From: Macrocystis pyrifera
Lineage: Eukaryota > Sar > Phaeophyceae > Laminariales > Laminariaceae
Assembly: GCA_031763025.1 (NCBI GenBank)
Contig: JASSKH010000019.1
Location: 10,972,009 to 11,036,008, forward strand
Direction: 5' to 3'
DNA length: 64,000 nt
Part shown: piece after piece, positions 47,210 to 58,861 of the stretch
Layout of the letters: every line of letters begins with the position of its first letter
How positions within the stretch are numbered: position 1 is the first letter of the stretch
Notes under the pieces: model-generated
Told to the model about the DNA's origin: nothing
What the model saw: only the letters and a program-made list of their open reading frames with translations
The model's database searches: none
Program-made: the position numbers and the translations under genes

Positions 47210-49320
47210 TAAATGAGGAAGAGGAGAATTAAATCCGACCACGGGAAATGGGGCAGGGGGAGCAACAGAAGTAAAAAAGAGACTACGGACAGGGTAGCAA
47301 GGGACCAAACCGACTGCAGTATATATAGTAGCTGGAACATGTGTTTGTTATTTACCCAACGTTGTTGTTTTTTTTCCATCGACATCAAGCACAACAACCA
47401 GTGTCTGTGCCTACCCATCAATCCAAGCGAGACCCAAGTTCTTCTGTTGTCACAAAAGCTACGTCACAGGAGAGGTACTAGATTCTTGTGCAGTAAACAG
47501 AATAAGCAATCCAATGTCATCTCATCATGCTGGATACGAAAGGCACGACATACACATTATGCGAAAAAAGAGAAATCAAGAGAATGAAAAAATGATCTAG
47601 AGGGAAATATGAAAAAAGAAAGAAAATCTGTAGTGCACCCCCCAAGAGGGGATGTGCCACGAACAATAATGAAACGATTGAATGAAAGGACACCACTACA
47701 TAAATTAGATCGAGACTACGATGTACACAACTAAAGGAAAAAGCGCGCAAGCCCAACTACAACACACACACCATGAAAATCCAGGTTGTCGCATTTTTTT
47801 TTTTGCACGAAGACCGTGACCAGGTTCTACCTACTAGTCGATCCGGCGCCTTGTCTCGGGCGTCTCCTTCCTGCATTAGTCCACCGCGGTCTCACTACTA
47901 TTTCTGCTGCCCCTCCTGACCCGTTTTCTTAGTCGAGCATTCCTTCCCTCGTCCTATTGCCCCTCCCCTACCTCATGTCCTTCCATCTCATGCACACGTG
48001 GCACGACGATGATGCAAATCGAGTAGGCAGCGCCGCGCATGCGTGAAGGGAGGAGGGGGAAGCAGGACGAGTAGAAATATATATAACCACGGGAATGGGG
48101 GCAGGCGCAGCAACAAAAGTAAAAATAGATAATAGACAGGGTAGCAAGGGACCAGACCGATAGGTGGAACATGTGTGTTTGTTCTCACCCATCAATCCTA
48201 GCGAGAGTAAACTCCTGTTGTCACAATACTTTGTCACAGAGGTACATCGTTTGTTATGCAGTAAACGGAGTAGGCAATCCAATGCCATGTCATTATACTG
48301 GACACGACAGGCACGACATTCACATTTTTCGCAATAGAGAAAACCAAAGCAACCAAAATTACAGAAAAATACGAAACCAATGAAACAAAAAGATAAAAAA
48401 GAAGAACTATCGTGCCCTCCGCGCAGGGGATATGCCAGACACTTTACAGATGGATCCAAGGAAACATCACTCCATAAAGACAGACAAACAACTAAGAACG
48501 AAGGGTAATAACAGGCACACGAAGGAAGGTACTATACAAAACAAAGCACCCTCCAGGTACCTGTGGTACGGGTAACATAGCCGGGTCTGCCTACTAGTTA
48601 GTCTGGTGCCTTGCTCCCCTGTCTGCCGTCGCCGTCCTGCCTTCGTCAACTACGTCCCTCTCCTGGAGAGGATGCGTCAGACAATAATAAACTAACAAAA
48701 CAGACTCGTCATCCATCCATGCTACAAGACGACTGTAATACGGACAATAATAATGAAATATAAAGCGACAACAATGAACTCAGGGAATCAACGGTCAAAA
48801 CGACGGAGACTACAAAGGAAGACCACGTTCGAACCACCTTCAGCAGTTGGCGGCACGAGTAGCGCAGACATGTTCTACTTTCACTAGTCGACCTGGTGCC
48901 TTGCCACCCTTTCTGCCGTCTCCCTTCCTACTTTCGTCTACCGCCGTTTCACTTCCCGCTGCTTCTGTTGCCCCCCCTCCCTCCATTCCCGTAGATGTAT
49001 ATACTACTCGTACAGACAATTCCTGCAGCTGGTTGAACGCTACATTTCTTCCTTTACGTTTCACTTAGACGCTTCATCCTCTGTTAATTTCTGATTTCGC
49101 TTCTGCCTGCCTTCATATTTGTTCTTATGAATGAATTACGGTTCCACTTGTGGATGACGAGCCTGTTTCTGTTTCTTTGGAATCGCCTGGTGCAGGGAAT
49201 GTGGGACGGTTGTAGAAAAGGATAGGCAGACGGTAGACAAGCTAGATCGGTACCAGTCGGGCTCGTGAGTAGACGCTGTCTATGCTACTCGTACCTCGAA
49301 CATCTGCGGCTGTCTGGAAG
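47210..49320. repeat. Cluster of LINE-tail and family R repeats in both directions
   Basis: Plus-strand LINE-tail copies lie at 47.28-47.35 and 48.13-48.18 kb (both GACAGGGTAGCAAGGGACCA). They are followed by inverted family R pieces at 47.49-47.66 and 48.20-48.46 kb, so a block of about 800 bases is tandemly duplicated. A minus-strand LINE tail at 48.78-49.0 kb matches 1.03-1.23 kb closely. Another plus tail lies at 49.2-49.32 kb. No gene is seen. Confidence 0.6.
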
Positions 49321-49374
49321 GTTATTGATGTGATGCTTCGCTTAGCCTGTTTTTATATATCTTGTTCTGCTACA

Positions 49375-49880
49375 CCCGAGCGTCTCCTGGTCCCCGCATT
49401 TCCGGTCGCTCCAACCTCTAGATAGTTCTTTGAACATATTAACAAACATCGCTATTCGAACAGGCTTTGTTTAGAACCTTGGCTGGTTCGAGTCTAGCGG
49501 AGGGCGACCGTGACTTGAAATAGGTACATCACAGCAGCTTGTGTCTCCTTCGAGACTGATCTCCCGCAGGTTCTCAAAGAGGCCTAACTTCGACTTAGAT
49601 GTGCTGGAGTAGTCGAAGGGTGTCGAAATTTCAGGTACACAAAATTAGACATAAACCAAACCCTGACTGAACGTTTCCGCTTCACTGGCAGAAACCTACA
49701 GCTCCTCATGAGAAACTACAACCAGCGAAATAGAGGGATGATGTGTGCGTGTGTTGGGTGCACCAGGCGCAGCCAGAAACGACTCAAGCGGTGTTTTCGG
49801 GTAGTCCTAGTTGCGAGCGAGTAGCACGAAAAGCTAGCAAAAACTGCATAAATGTTTCATTTAACGCACGGAAATACATG
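49375..49880 (+). repeat. Duplicated block B, copy 2
   Basis: It is the partner of 20.175-20.71 kb, diverged, with no shared open frame. Confidence 0.55.
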
Positions 49881-50310
49881 CATCACTGATGAAGAGGTGG
49901 TCTTGACTAAAATATTTATTTGCTCCAGGCGGATAATTTCTCTCTTCTGTACTCGTCGTCCAATATGTTGCAAGAGGCAAACCTAGGGTTCCATGATTGA
50001 TAGTAGCTCATTTGTGACGACGAAACTGCCAAAAAGGGCTGAAACGCTCATGATTTGTGTGTTTTTGCATCAACCATTTCCACAACTACGAAATACGGAT
50101 AGAAGTGAGGGCTGTTTAGACGATATTAGTTTGTACCATATACGAAAAAGAAAAAATCGATCCGACTTGATTTGAAAACAATTTCGTGAAAAATATTACT
50201 TTGGGTTATATCGGGAATGATGGGCAGGGCCTACGATGCCGTCAATTGTATATAACGCGAGCAAGGCGGGGAACCCACCACGCGGATTGGGAAGGAAAGT
50301 GTAACCTGCT
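49881..50310. other. No gene seen
   Basis: This is noncoding sequence between the repeat and a CTG-rich patch. Confidence 0.35.
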
Positions 50311-50314
50311 ACGT

Positions 50315-50500
50315 GTCACCGATGCTGCTCTTGCTGCTGGTGCTACTAGTGCTGCTGTTGTTGATGTTGCTGGTGATGCGGCTCCAGTATAGGATGCTGC
50401 TGCTGTCGGCGTTCAATAGGCCGCACCGACGAGAGACCTTCCTTCGCTATGAACAGTAGCATCTGCAGATGATGCTGCTGCTGCTGTTGTTGTTGCCGTG
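50315..50500 (+). repeat. Interrupted CTG/GTT-rich simple repeat
   Basis: Imperfect GCTGCTG and GTTGTTG runs lie at 50.32-50.41 and 50.47-50.50 kb. They resemble the 4.4-6.6 kb array in content but lack its unit landmarks. Confidence 0.65.
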
Positions 50501-50934
50501 TGTTTGTATCCGCAGGAGGGATGGTGTGCTCGAAGCGATGGTTTTCGTGGACTCTGGCACTTTTGTTTAGCCGCGCGAAAGCACACATGCACCTCTTCTC
50601 GTTATGGACCCCCCTTCGAACATAATTCGGAGTAAACGAAGTCCTTAAAGACTTTTTGTCGCATGTGATGTTATCAGACTTTATTTCAAAACTTCTGCTT
50701 GGTGCCTCACCTTTCGACCAATAAGACGCGAATCAAATCATAGAGAACAAGTATTGGCGAAATATCACAAAATATGTGTCCCGTCAATACAGGACCTTAG
50801 ATGTGCCTTGCTACAATTCCAAGTCGTATTTACTTCTTGCCGACTCGCCGACGCGTGGGTACTCGACGACATATTCCTAGCGGCGCTAGAGTCCCTGAAC
50901 ATTTTTGTATGCGGTGGTTTCGTTGCTCATTTTG

Positions 50935-51165
50935 CTTGTTCTTCATCGTCTGCCACATCTCGTACGGGGGGACACGACTTTTGTTTCAAGTATAATTTCC
51001 TATAGATGTTTTCCATTTTCCACATGTTTGTGGACCGTGTACGTGTGTCGTACCGATCATATCCTCTAAATTGACATGTCATGTCATTTTTTGCTCCGCT
51101 TACGCAATACATATGTGCAATGTTTACCCAACTTTCATCTCTCTAGGATTGAAGAATCGGCACAG
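50935..51165 (+). repeat. Dispersed repeat family R, copy
   Basis: It has TCTGCCACATCTCGTACGGG near the start and TCTCTAGGATTGAAGAATCG near the end, matching 1.60-1.89 kb. Confidence 0.55.
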
Positions 51166-54159
51166 ATGTGTAGTAGTGTCTCGATCACCTCGCCATCATC
51201 ATCTGCACTTTCAGGCGTAAGCTACTACCAGGATGGTAATGTATTTCCATATGATACTGCTGTACCGTCTAAGGCACGCCCGTACCCTCTGGAGTCAACG
51301 CTTACCCCAACATCTCTAAAGCCTCAGTTTAGGCTATTAGGCCCGCCTATGTGCACCAGACTGACCGTTTGTGTGTGCACCGGGTCGGCTGTGTTGACAT
51401 GGAATTGCACGCCCCTCCAGATCTCGTTTGCCGGCACATGATCTCCGTGTTGGCCTCCGAGACCATGAGTCAATGGCTATCATCGTTGTCATGGTGTTCA
51501 ACCCTTAGAGTGATCGCGATACTATGCCGGAATCGTCAGCGAACAAGCAGCACCCACAGCACCCGCCCCCCGCCCCCCCCCGATTCTAGCTTTGGGCAAA
51601 CTGCACGTACCTAGCGAGACTATAAGGACGCGGTAGAGATGCTTCAGTCGCGTTTTACGACAGCAGTGCGTGAGTTCTTAAAGACGGTGAACCGGCACAG
51701 TACCCTAGTTTGCAATACTCTACTCTTATTTGTTTACTTTGTTAGACTCAAATCTCACATCGTCGGGATCGCATGCCACCGGCTCAACGGGTAGATGTAT
51801 TGGGGGCTGGTAGCGATGCCCCCGTCTAATTGTGTTCGATGCAGGCGAGCGAGTTGCTAGCCAGGATGAATCAGTTGGCAAGTAACAGTAGAGTTAGTGG
51901 AGGCAAGGAACGCAAGGACCCATATTCACTTGCATGAATCAAGAGTCTGGCTCCGGTGTCAGCTGGGTGGTTGTGGGAAATATTGATGAGTGGAGGGGCG
52001 GGAGGGAGGGTCACATGATCGGCATTGACGGAACGTCGTTGACGTGAAGCCGCTGTTCTGACTTTAGACGACAGTCGCAACGGGTGTGACTTTAGACGAT
52101 AGTCGCGACCGTTCTGAGTTGGGGCGATAGCCGCATCCATGTGTGGAGCCGAAGCAAAACACCAGTTTTGTTGTTATTATTTTTGGCAATATACCTAAAC
52201 CGAGTACACCCGGTTGCCTTCAGAGCAAAAAAATTGTGCAGAATCCACCCAAGTTTGAAACACACCCCACAATCAACGCGACTAGCCAAAATCAAATTGC
52301 ACCCGTTTTAGAGGGATATTGACCCATTTAAACCTGTTGATGTCAGTTGTTCTTTTATATTACAGATTTTAATTATTGGTTTTGCTCCACTGCTCGCCTG
52401 TAGTGTATCGCTCTTATGATCTTCAGAATTCTGTTCAATTCAGGGCTTTTTCACCATTCACGTCGTTTCTTTAATGTATTCAAGCACTTCACGCGCCTGT
52501 GTATGTGTGCCCACCTTTTTTATGCGCATTAAGCAGGTACACCCCTTAGGCCAGATATAAGTCTGCTTGCGTACAGCTCCTGCTTGTCACCCGGCACAGA
52601 ACTGGTACCACTAGAACCTACGCCCTCTTCATTCCACCTCGATTTGTGGAAGTTCACAATGAGCCGGCAGGGAACGAGTATTGTATCTGTGCGTGATTAT
52701 GCCTTGAGACCGAGTGTGATGTGTTGTTGATAGTTGGTAATCGGGTATTTTTTACCTGATTCCAGGTGTACCCGTTTATATCTGAAAACGATGGCCTGTA
52801 TCTGTTTTGGGTTGTTCTTTTTTTTGTGTTTTGCCATCTTACGAATTCGACCGTTTTTTCCCCTCATACCATCCACAGTAGTTAAGAGTGGGCTAACGAA
52901 AAATAATAAAGCAAACAAAAACGTAATGCTCACAGTCGAGGGGATGCTGAAAACATTGAATCAAGAGATCATGTTCAGCGCTAAACAACATTTTAAATTC
53001 TTGGCATTTGTCTATGCTTAAGGTTGTTCAAGGATGGTGTCACAATACATATTTTCAAGACTTGCTCAAATTAGGCGTTCTTATTGCCTGGCACGCACGA
53101 TAAACGAGTAACTGGCATCCAATGACTAAAACCATAGAACGTGCCTTCAATCAGACCTGCAAAAATGGCAAACTTATACCCATATTAAATTTGTCCGACT
53201 GACTCTGCTCGGGATTGTATGGCGTCTCCTCCGTCTTGTCTGCTGTGCGTTGGATATTCCAACTTGTGTGGGAGCTATGTGTAATTATCGTCGTCGTGGT
53301 TCCTGGTGTCGTTGTAGTGAGTTGTTGTTATCGATTCTGTCGTTGCTGTTGTTCTTGTACTTACCATGGTTGTTGAATCAGCTACCATGCATAGGTTTAC
53401 TCGGCTTGAGTTTCGTGCTCCTTTGTTGTCGTGTACTGATGATATCCGAGAGTATAATATTAAGACCGAGAGTGTCCTATTGGCGTGCGTGGCAATGCCC
53501 ACGGGTGACTATGGATTCGTGGACATGAAGTTTCCATTGTAGCGAATGAGGGATACTATTGAATTACGGGAAGATATTCCATTTATATGAGAAAGACATC
53601 TACGCTACTTTATTGGAAGGCAAGCATAATAATTTACTAATGTAGTAACAAAGTGATTTCTCAACTTTGCAGACCGGATCACCAAAATGACACCATCTTT
53701 TTCCACAACATTGCTGGTGTGAGAGTCCCTACTCGTCGCCTACGACACGAAACCGAAGAACAAGTGCGTAATGTTTATGAAACAAAACCAATTTCCTCTA
53801 CACCACTCATTGCACAAATTAATACCGACGGACACAACAGATACAGCAATATCGTACGAGCTAGACGCGACTGCTTCTGTTAAATAGTCCAAACTAAAAA
53901 TGTGCTGTCGGTAATGCGCGAGCACCGATTCAGAAGGATTGGAAGCAAGGTATCGATCACGTTGTCGCCAGATATGGAACCGGGAGGATACAGGTTGGTG
54001 CTTCTCCAACCTACGAACAGGACCATCAATGGTCAATGGCTCAAATCAGGGTTACCCAGTAGATGGTGACGACACAAACAATCGACGACTTCACGTTTGT
54101 GACCAGATCACTTCACCTTTGGGCAGCGTCTAGATTGACTCGATCGGTCACCGGTCAGT
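51166..54159. other. No gene seen
   Basis: This is noncoding or unrecognised sequence. TGACTTTAGACGA(C/T)AGTCGC is repeated at 52.06 and 52.09 kb. Several short frames show no domain. Confidence 0.4.
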
Positions 54160-54270
54160 ACTATTACGGGGGACCATAGTAAATAGGACCTACGGTAGAC
54201 ACTAAAAACGAAAGATTTACCTATTTTTAATGATACCATTTGGTGGTATTTATTTTGCCCCCCCGTAATA
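54160..54270 (+). mobile_element. MITE family M, copy 3
   Basis: The left end is ACTATTACGGGGGACCATAG. The right end has diverged (TTTGCCCCCCCGTAATA). The inside matches the family. Confidence 0.75.
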
Positions 54271-54433
54271 ACAAGTAGCTTGAGCATTCTGTTCAGCCGC
54301 ACGTATGGTACCATTTGGTTGCGTCGTTGCTTTCATCTCGGAAAGATAGTGCCACAGAGAATGAGTGTACATCTCGTATGGATACCAATTTCGATTCAAC
54401 AAGTTCCCGAGATGTGAATTTTTAAAAATGCCG

Positions 54434-54602
54434 TCTGGCCACTATGTCCCCCCCCGAGAAAGTGGTGAGCGCAGGGCGCCAAAACGTATTGTCCTCGCGT
54501 AATATTCTTCTGTGCAATAAAATACGACAATATATACCCTAGCGCTATGTACGAGAACGGTACGTACCACTTGTACGTATGACGTATATTTTGTGCTATT
54601 AT
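54434..54602 (+). repeat. Hairpin-headed repeat H, copy 1
   Basis: It begins CTGGCCACTAT, ends TTGTACGTATGACGTATATT plus TTGTGCTAT, and matches two tandem copies at 58.5-58.9 kb. The head hairpin (CACTAT...AAAGTG) is imperfect here. Confidence 0.75.
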
Positions 54603-55424
54603 GCAGAGCACGGCAACGGTTGCTCTGCTGTTCGCTAGGTGTAACCACATAAGAGAAGGTTGGATGGAGGCATGGAAATTCTTTGGGGACGTGGGTATTT
54701 GTTATGTCGAATAACACTCGTTTGAAGGTGCTGCTGTTGCCGCTATTTCGTTGGAAAAAACCAAAACATCAGATCATATTTGCATCGCGCAGATTTCGAT
54801 GACCTCGACGTGTCGCGAACACATACCAAATAAAACGCCACAGTAAGGTCCAAGATGACAAAATTCATACACGTAGACTTTTCCCCGATGATTGATACGT
54901 ACATGCACCCCGTGAACAACACTCTGTCCGCCAAACATATAATATAAATGTAGTTGCGCATAACTCCAAGGGCTAGAAGCGCCGTGCAACATTTGTGCAT
55001 AATGCGTTCTAGCAATAAGAGGGAAAGAAGAAGGCAGACAGTCCTAATCGAGAAGCAATATCGTACGTGTTCTAAAAAAAGAGGGAAAGCAATATCAACA
55101 CACATGTGACGAACACGTGAGACGCTCAACGCGACGGTACGTCGGACTCGAGTCGGCAGGGCACAGCTGCGCTCCCCGCGTCGTAGTGGTCAGGACGTCG
55201 GTACGGTGGAGGCATGATCGGTCCTTGTCTAGTTGCCTCGATTATCTTCGAACGTTCTTGGCTTGCGCGCTCATAGTAGCTAGTACGACGGTATGTATGC
55301 TGTCGTTTGTGGCTGGGGAACAGCCAAGATCATAGACTTTGGAAAGTAGACAAACATATGCTGCCAACCATGACACCAGTCATCGTCAAAATCGTCGCAA
55401 GACGTGTTACTCCCCCCGAGTATA
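54603..55424. other. No gene seen
   Basis: This is noncoding or unrecognised sequence. A plus frame at 55.12-55.34 kb has a hydrophobic stretch but no other support. Confidence 0.4.
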
Positions 55425-57374
55425 CAATCGTACTTTAACTACCGCCCTCTGGAACGCAACTGGGTCTCGAAATGGTTCGGAATGGAGTAGATGACAGCCA
55501 CGAGGCAGTACCCAACGCCTATCATCAAAATGGGCGACGGTGCCGGCGGCTCTCCGGCGCCCTCGTAGATGTCTACACGTGCAGATGCGAAAATAACGCG
55601 ATCTGGGGCGTTGTCCGCACTCCAAGGAAGAATCGACCAAATGGATGGGCTGACGTGCGGGGCGCAGCTCTCGTCGCAGGGGGGGCACGGGGCGGGTCAA
55701 GGAAATGATAGGTCGGAGGCGCTTCTGGTCAGGAACAAGGCATTGACTGCATCCTGGAGTGACTGGGGTGATCCGTGCGGAATCAAGACTGGTGCGGGAT
55801 CTCGCCATCGTTCACATTGTGATGCGGGTCACATTGCGATATGGCCATGGTCCTCGATATGGCAATTGGTAGTGTAGTGCCAGTTGAGGTCGAGAGCTGT
55901 CCGAGTGTACATGATACGAGCATGCCGTTCCACGGCGTCACCTGGCCATCCGCTGTTTAGGTGGAGTCGATCATCAGGTCGAGGGGTGATCGCTTCGTAT
56001 ATGGAGCCCGGCGTTCCCACTACGAATCCTGCGCCCGGTAGGCCGCTACTACCAAGAATCTTGTGACGTGCTTGAGCCAAAGAATCCTGCCTTCCGCAAA
56101 CGAATGCGACGCATACCGCACAAAATGATGCAAAAAAACGTTCAGAAGACACGTGAGAGCACAACGTAGGTAGTATACATATATGGACACTTGCGGGCGT
56201 CGGTCAGTATTTAGGGGTGTTATTACGACGAGATGTAGATAACAAAACAAGAAATAACTTTCCAAGGAGGTGCGTTGGAGAGGCTTGCCGTCGAACATGC
56301 GAACACGCACAGCCGCAAGAGAGAAGAAGAAGATGGCTCCAGCTGGTGTTGTCATGGTTGGGATGGGGAGAGAGTGTCCTTCCCAAGCAGCTATAGCGGA
56401 GCCGATGGCGGCGTTGAAGAAGCAATTGTTGTTCTTATTAGACGCCAAAACAGGTAAATGGCGGATGGAACCGGTGTCTGTTTGTCCGTCGTTGGTATGG
56501 GATGTATAACTAGACGGAGGACTTGTCGTGGCCGGTCGGAATGTAGAGGGATCTCCCAAGAACAATGCTAGTGTAGCCTCGTCGAGTCGTTCGAGGTAGT
56601 CGATCATAGCCGCTACATGGTCTTGTGAATGGATCAGATCGTCGAACGTAACAGGCGACAGCAAGAAAGAACTGGTTGCTGGCATCGGTCGCTCGGGACA
56701 AAGCGACGTAGACAGCCGCGCTGTCCATAGCGGTCTACTGGCTTACGAATGTCTAGCACAAATTTAGGGATGGGTTCGCGTTGCGCTCGATAGACTGAGG
56801 ACATAATACCAAGAGACAGAGGCACCTGCATTCTGTTGATGGTGAATTTCCGCTTGCCTTTACCAACGATGAAGAACTTCCTGTTTACCAGACAGCAGTC
56901 GATGACATCTCGAGTGAGCCCGTCCAGCTTCAACCCAGCTCTGTCGGCGGCGTCGATGTAGATGAGCACTCGCGTAGGTGCATACTCTAGTTCGACGACA
57001 TGGTATCCGGTGACCATATTAGAAATATATGGTTCTCGCGGGTCGAACTCGATGTCCACGACTACTGCCTCGGCGTTTATCGTCACGACGAGAAGGACGT
57101 ATTAGGGCTTTTTGCTAAGTACGACTGGGGTACCAATCGCCAGGCACGAGATCTGCGATAAATTACTCGTCTTGGAGTCATCTAGTTGACGAGCGCCGTC
57201 GCGCAAGCCGCATCGCCATTGGTATTGGGGATCACGTTTATGAGCGATGGACGACGAAACACTTCCTTCATGACGCACTTTGTCGGATATCGTCTCGACA
57301 CAAAAGACAGCACTGCACGTACAAAACTTACACACATACGGTAATACAGGCACTTGTGAACGTAGAACATTCAA
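55425..57374 (-). pseudogene. Pif1-type helicase C-terminus joined to a USP-like cysteine protease, broken
   Basis: Read on the minus strand from 57374. The helicase part has CLAIGTPVVLSKKP (the Pif1 LKxGxxVML step), AVVVDIEFDPREP, MQVPLSLGIMSSVYRAQ (the QxPLxxAxxxTxxKxQG step), FVLDIRKPVD and then AAVYVALSRATD (motif VI), followed by FLLSPVTFDDLI. After a linker comes NKNNNCFFNAAIGSAIAAW, the cysteine box of USP-type (C19) proteases. Further on are PAPCPPCDESC, a zinc-knuckle-like CxxC, and YCLVAVIYSIPNHF, the histidine box. Breaks: a frame change near 57190, an in-frame TAA at 57102-57104, frame changes near 56735 and 56675, another near 55850, and a stop before the CxxC. An intron at about 56.09-56.26 kb is possible. 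The Walker A/B half is missing upstream. Pif1 enzymes paired with protease domains are typical of large DNA transposons, so a transposon origin is likely. It is clearly dead. Confidence 0.7.
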
Positions 57375-58126
57375 GGAGTTTACGATGTTTATGGACTATT
57401 CGTACGAACATGTACGACGCGAAAAAGCACGGAGGGGCCGAAATTCCTGTCTACTCTCATGTATAGATTTCCTGCCTGATATGAACACGATCCACCGGTC
57501 AAATAGAAAAAAAAACGAACAGCAGAGCCTCCCTCTTAGCCTTGTACCTTGCTCGCCCGTCTCGCGACCACATCACCACCGATTGGGTCCAAAAAATGTT
57601 TTCCTCCCTCTCTGCCACAGTGAGCCCCGTCGCCCGCCTCGCGCGAAGCTCGGTGCTCACCGTGGCCTTTCTTCGCAAGTTCGACGAAGTTGTCGCTCAA
57701 ACTGCATTGAAGGCTCTTTGAAGTTTGTGTTGGTGTCCAAAATAATCACCGCTTGAATACTTAATCGCATATCAAAACGATTCTTATATATCGTATATGG
57801 TACAAGCGGAGCCTCACAAGGAGGCCAGACAGAGTCCATTCGTGCTTACTGCGTGTCTCGAGGCACACGCGATGCCTAGCCATGCAAACGGAGATCGCGC
57901 TCCTTGCAACACCCCCTCTACCTGCTAGCACCCGCTGACACCCGCGGCGGCGCCGGGCTCGCCCGCGGTACCGTGTTCTGAGTACACGTACGCGTACGAA
58001 CCAAAACAAAATGCAGTTCAACAATTGACTCGTACCTGGTATGAACACGAGTATAAGAAGGCGCTCCTATTAACAAACGTGGTTTTTGTTCAAAATATAT
58101 ATCTGCTTCACGGGGACATTTTGTTT
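57375..58126. other. No gene seen
   Basis: A weak LINE-tail-like word (CCTTGTACCTTGCTCGCCCG) lies at 57.54 kb on the minus sense. The rest is unrecognised. Confidence 0.35.
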
Positions 58127-58440
58127 TGACCAGAATACGTTACACCTTGACAGAAAACGTCATGTAACTTGTGTTTGGTGGTGCCCTGATCACCTCATTT
58201 TAATATTTCGTACCGTAAAACTGGCAAAAGTACGACGGTGTACCGCTTTTTTTGGCATTTTCGCAAGTGAGACGGACGGACATGGATGTTTCGCTATACA
58301 ACGGTACACCTTGACAGAAAATGTCATCTGAGTTGGGTTCGGTGTACCCTGATTGCCAGGTTTGAGTTTTTGGTACCGTAAACTGGCGGAAGAGAGCTAG
58401 TGTGTCGTTTTTTGATATTTTTTTCCTTCAGGACAGAAAG
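58127..58440 (+). repeat. ~175-base direct repeat, two copies
   Basis: Both copies have TACACCTTGACAGAAAANGTCAT, a GGTGNNCCCTGAT step, NTACCGTAAANCTGGC and TTTTTNGNNATTTT. They start at about 58130 and 58306. Confidence 0.75.
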
Positions 58441-58504
58441 TTAATTTTGCTTTCAGGTAACCCCAGGTGAACCTATGGAATATCTGGGAACCACAGAAAA
58501 GGCC

Positions 58505-58671
58505 CTCTGACCACTATCTCACCGCGGAGATAGTGACGAGCACAGCTCGCCACAATACATTCTTGCGGCGATATTTGTTTCTGCAATTAAATATGACAAT
58601 GCATGCCCTAGAGCTATGTACGACAACTGTACGCACTACTTGTACGTATGACGTATATTTTGTTCTATACG
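58505..58671 (+). repeat. Hairpin-headed repeat H, copy 2
   Basis: The head forms an inverted repeat, CACTATCTC-accgcg-GAGATAGTG (58511-58534). The body reads GAGCACAGCTCGCCACAATA and the end CGTATGACGTATATTTTGTT. Confidence 0.85.
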
Positions 58672-58694
58672 ATAAGAGAACAACAAATTAAGGC

Positions 58695-58861
58695 GCTCTG
58701 GCCACTATCTCTCCCCCGAGAGATTGACGAGCACAGCTCGCCACAATATATTCTTGCGGTGATATTTGTTTCTGTAATCAAATATGGCAACACATGCCCT
58801 AGCGCTTTGTACGAGAACTGTACCCAACACTTGTACGTATGACGTATTTTTTGTGCTATAT
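58695..58861 (+). repeat. Hairpin-headed repeat H, copy 3
   Basis: It is a tandem partner of copy 2, with the same order and about 85-90 percent match by eye. The hairpin head is CACTATCTCTC-ccccc-GAGAGATTG. Confidence 0.85.

Noticed and set aside
56020-56685. A separate 221-codon minus-strand gene
   Set aside because: Its start reads as the continuation of the broken Pif1 gene, its middle is the cysteine box, and its end runs into a likely intron.
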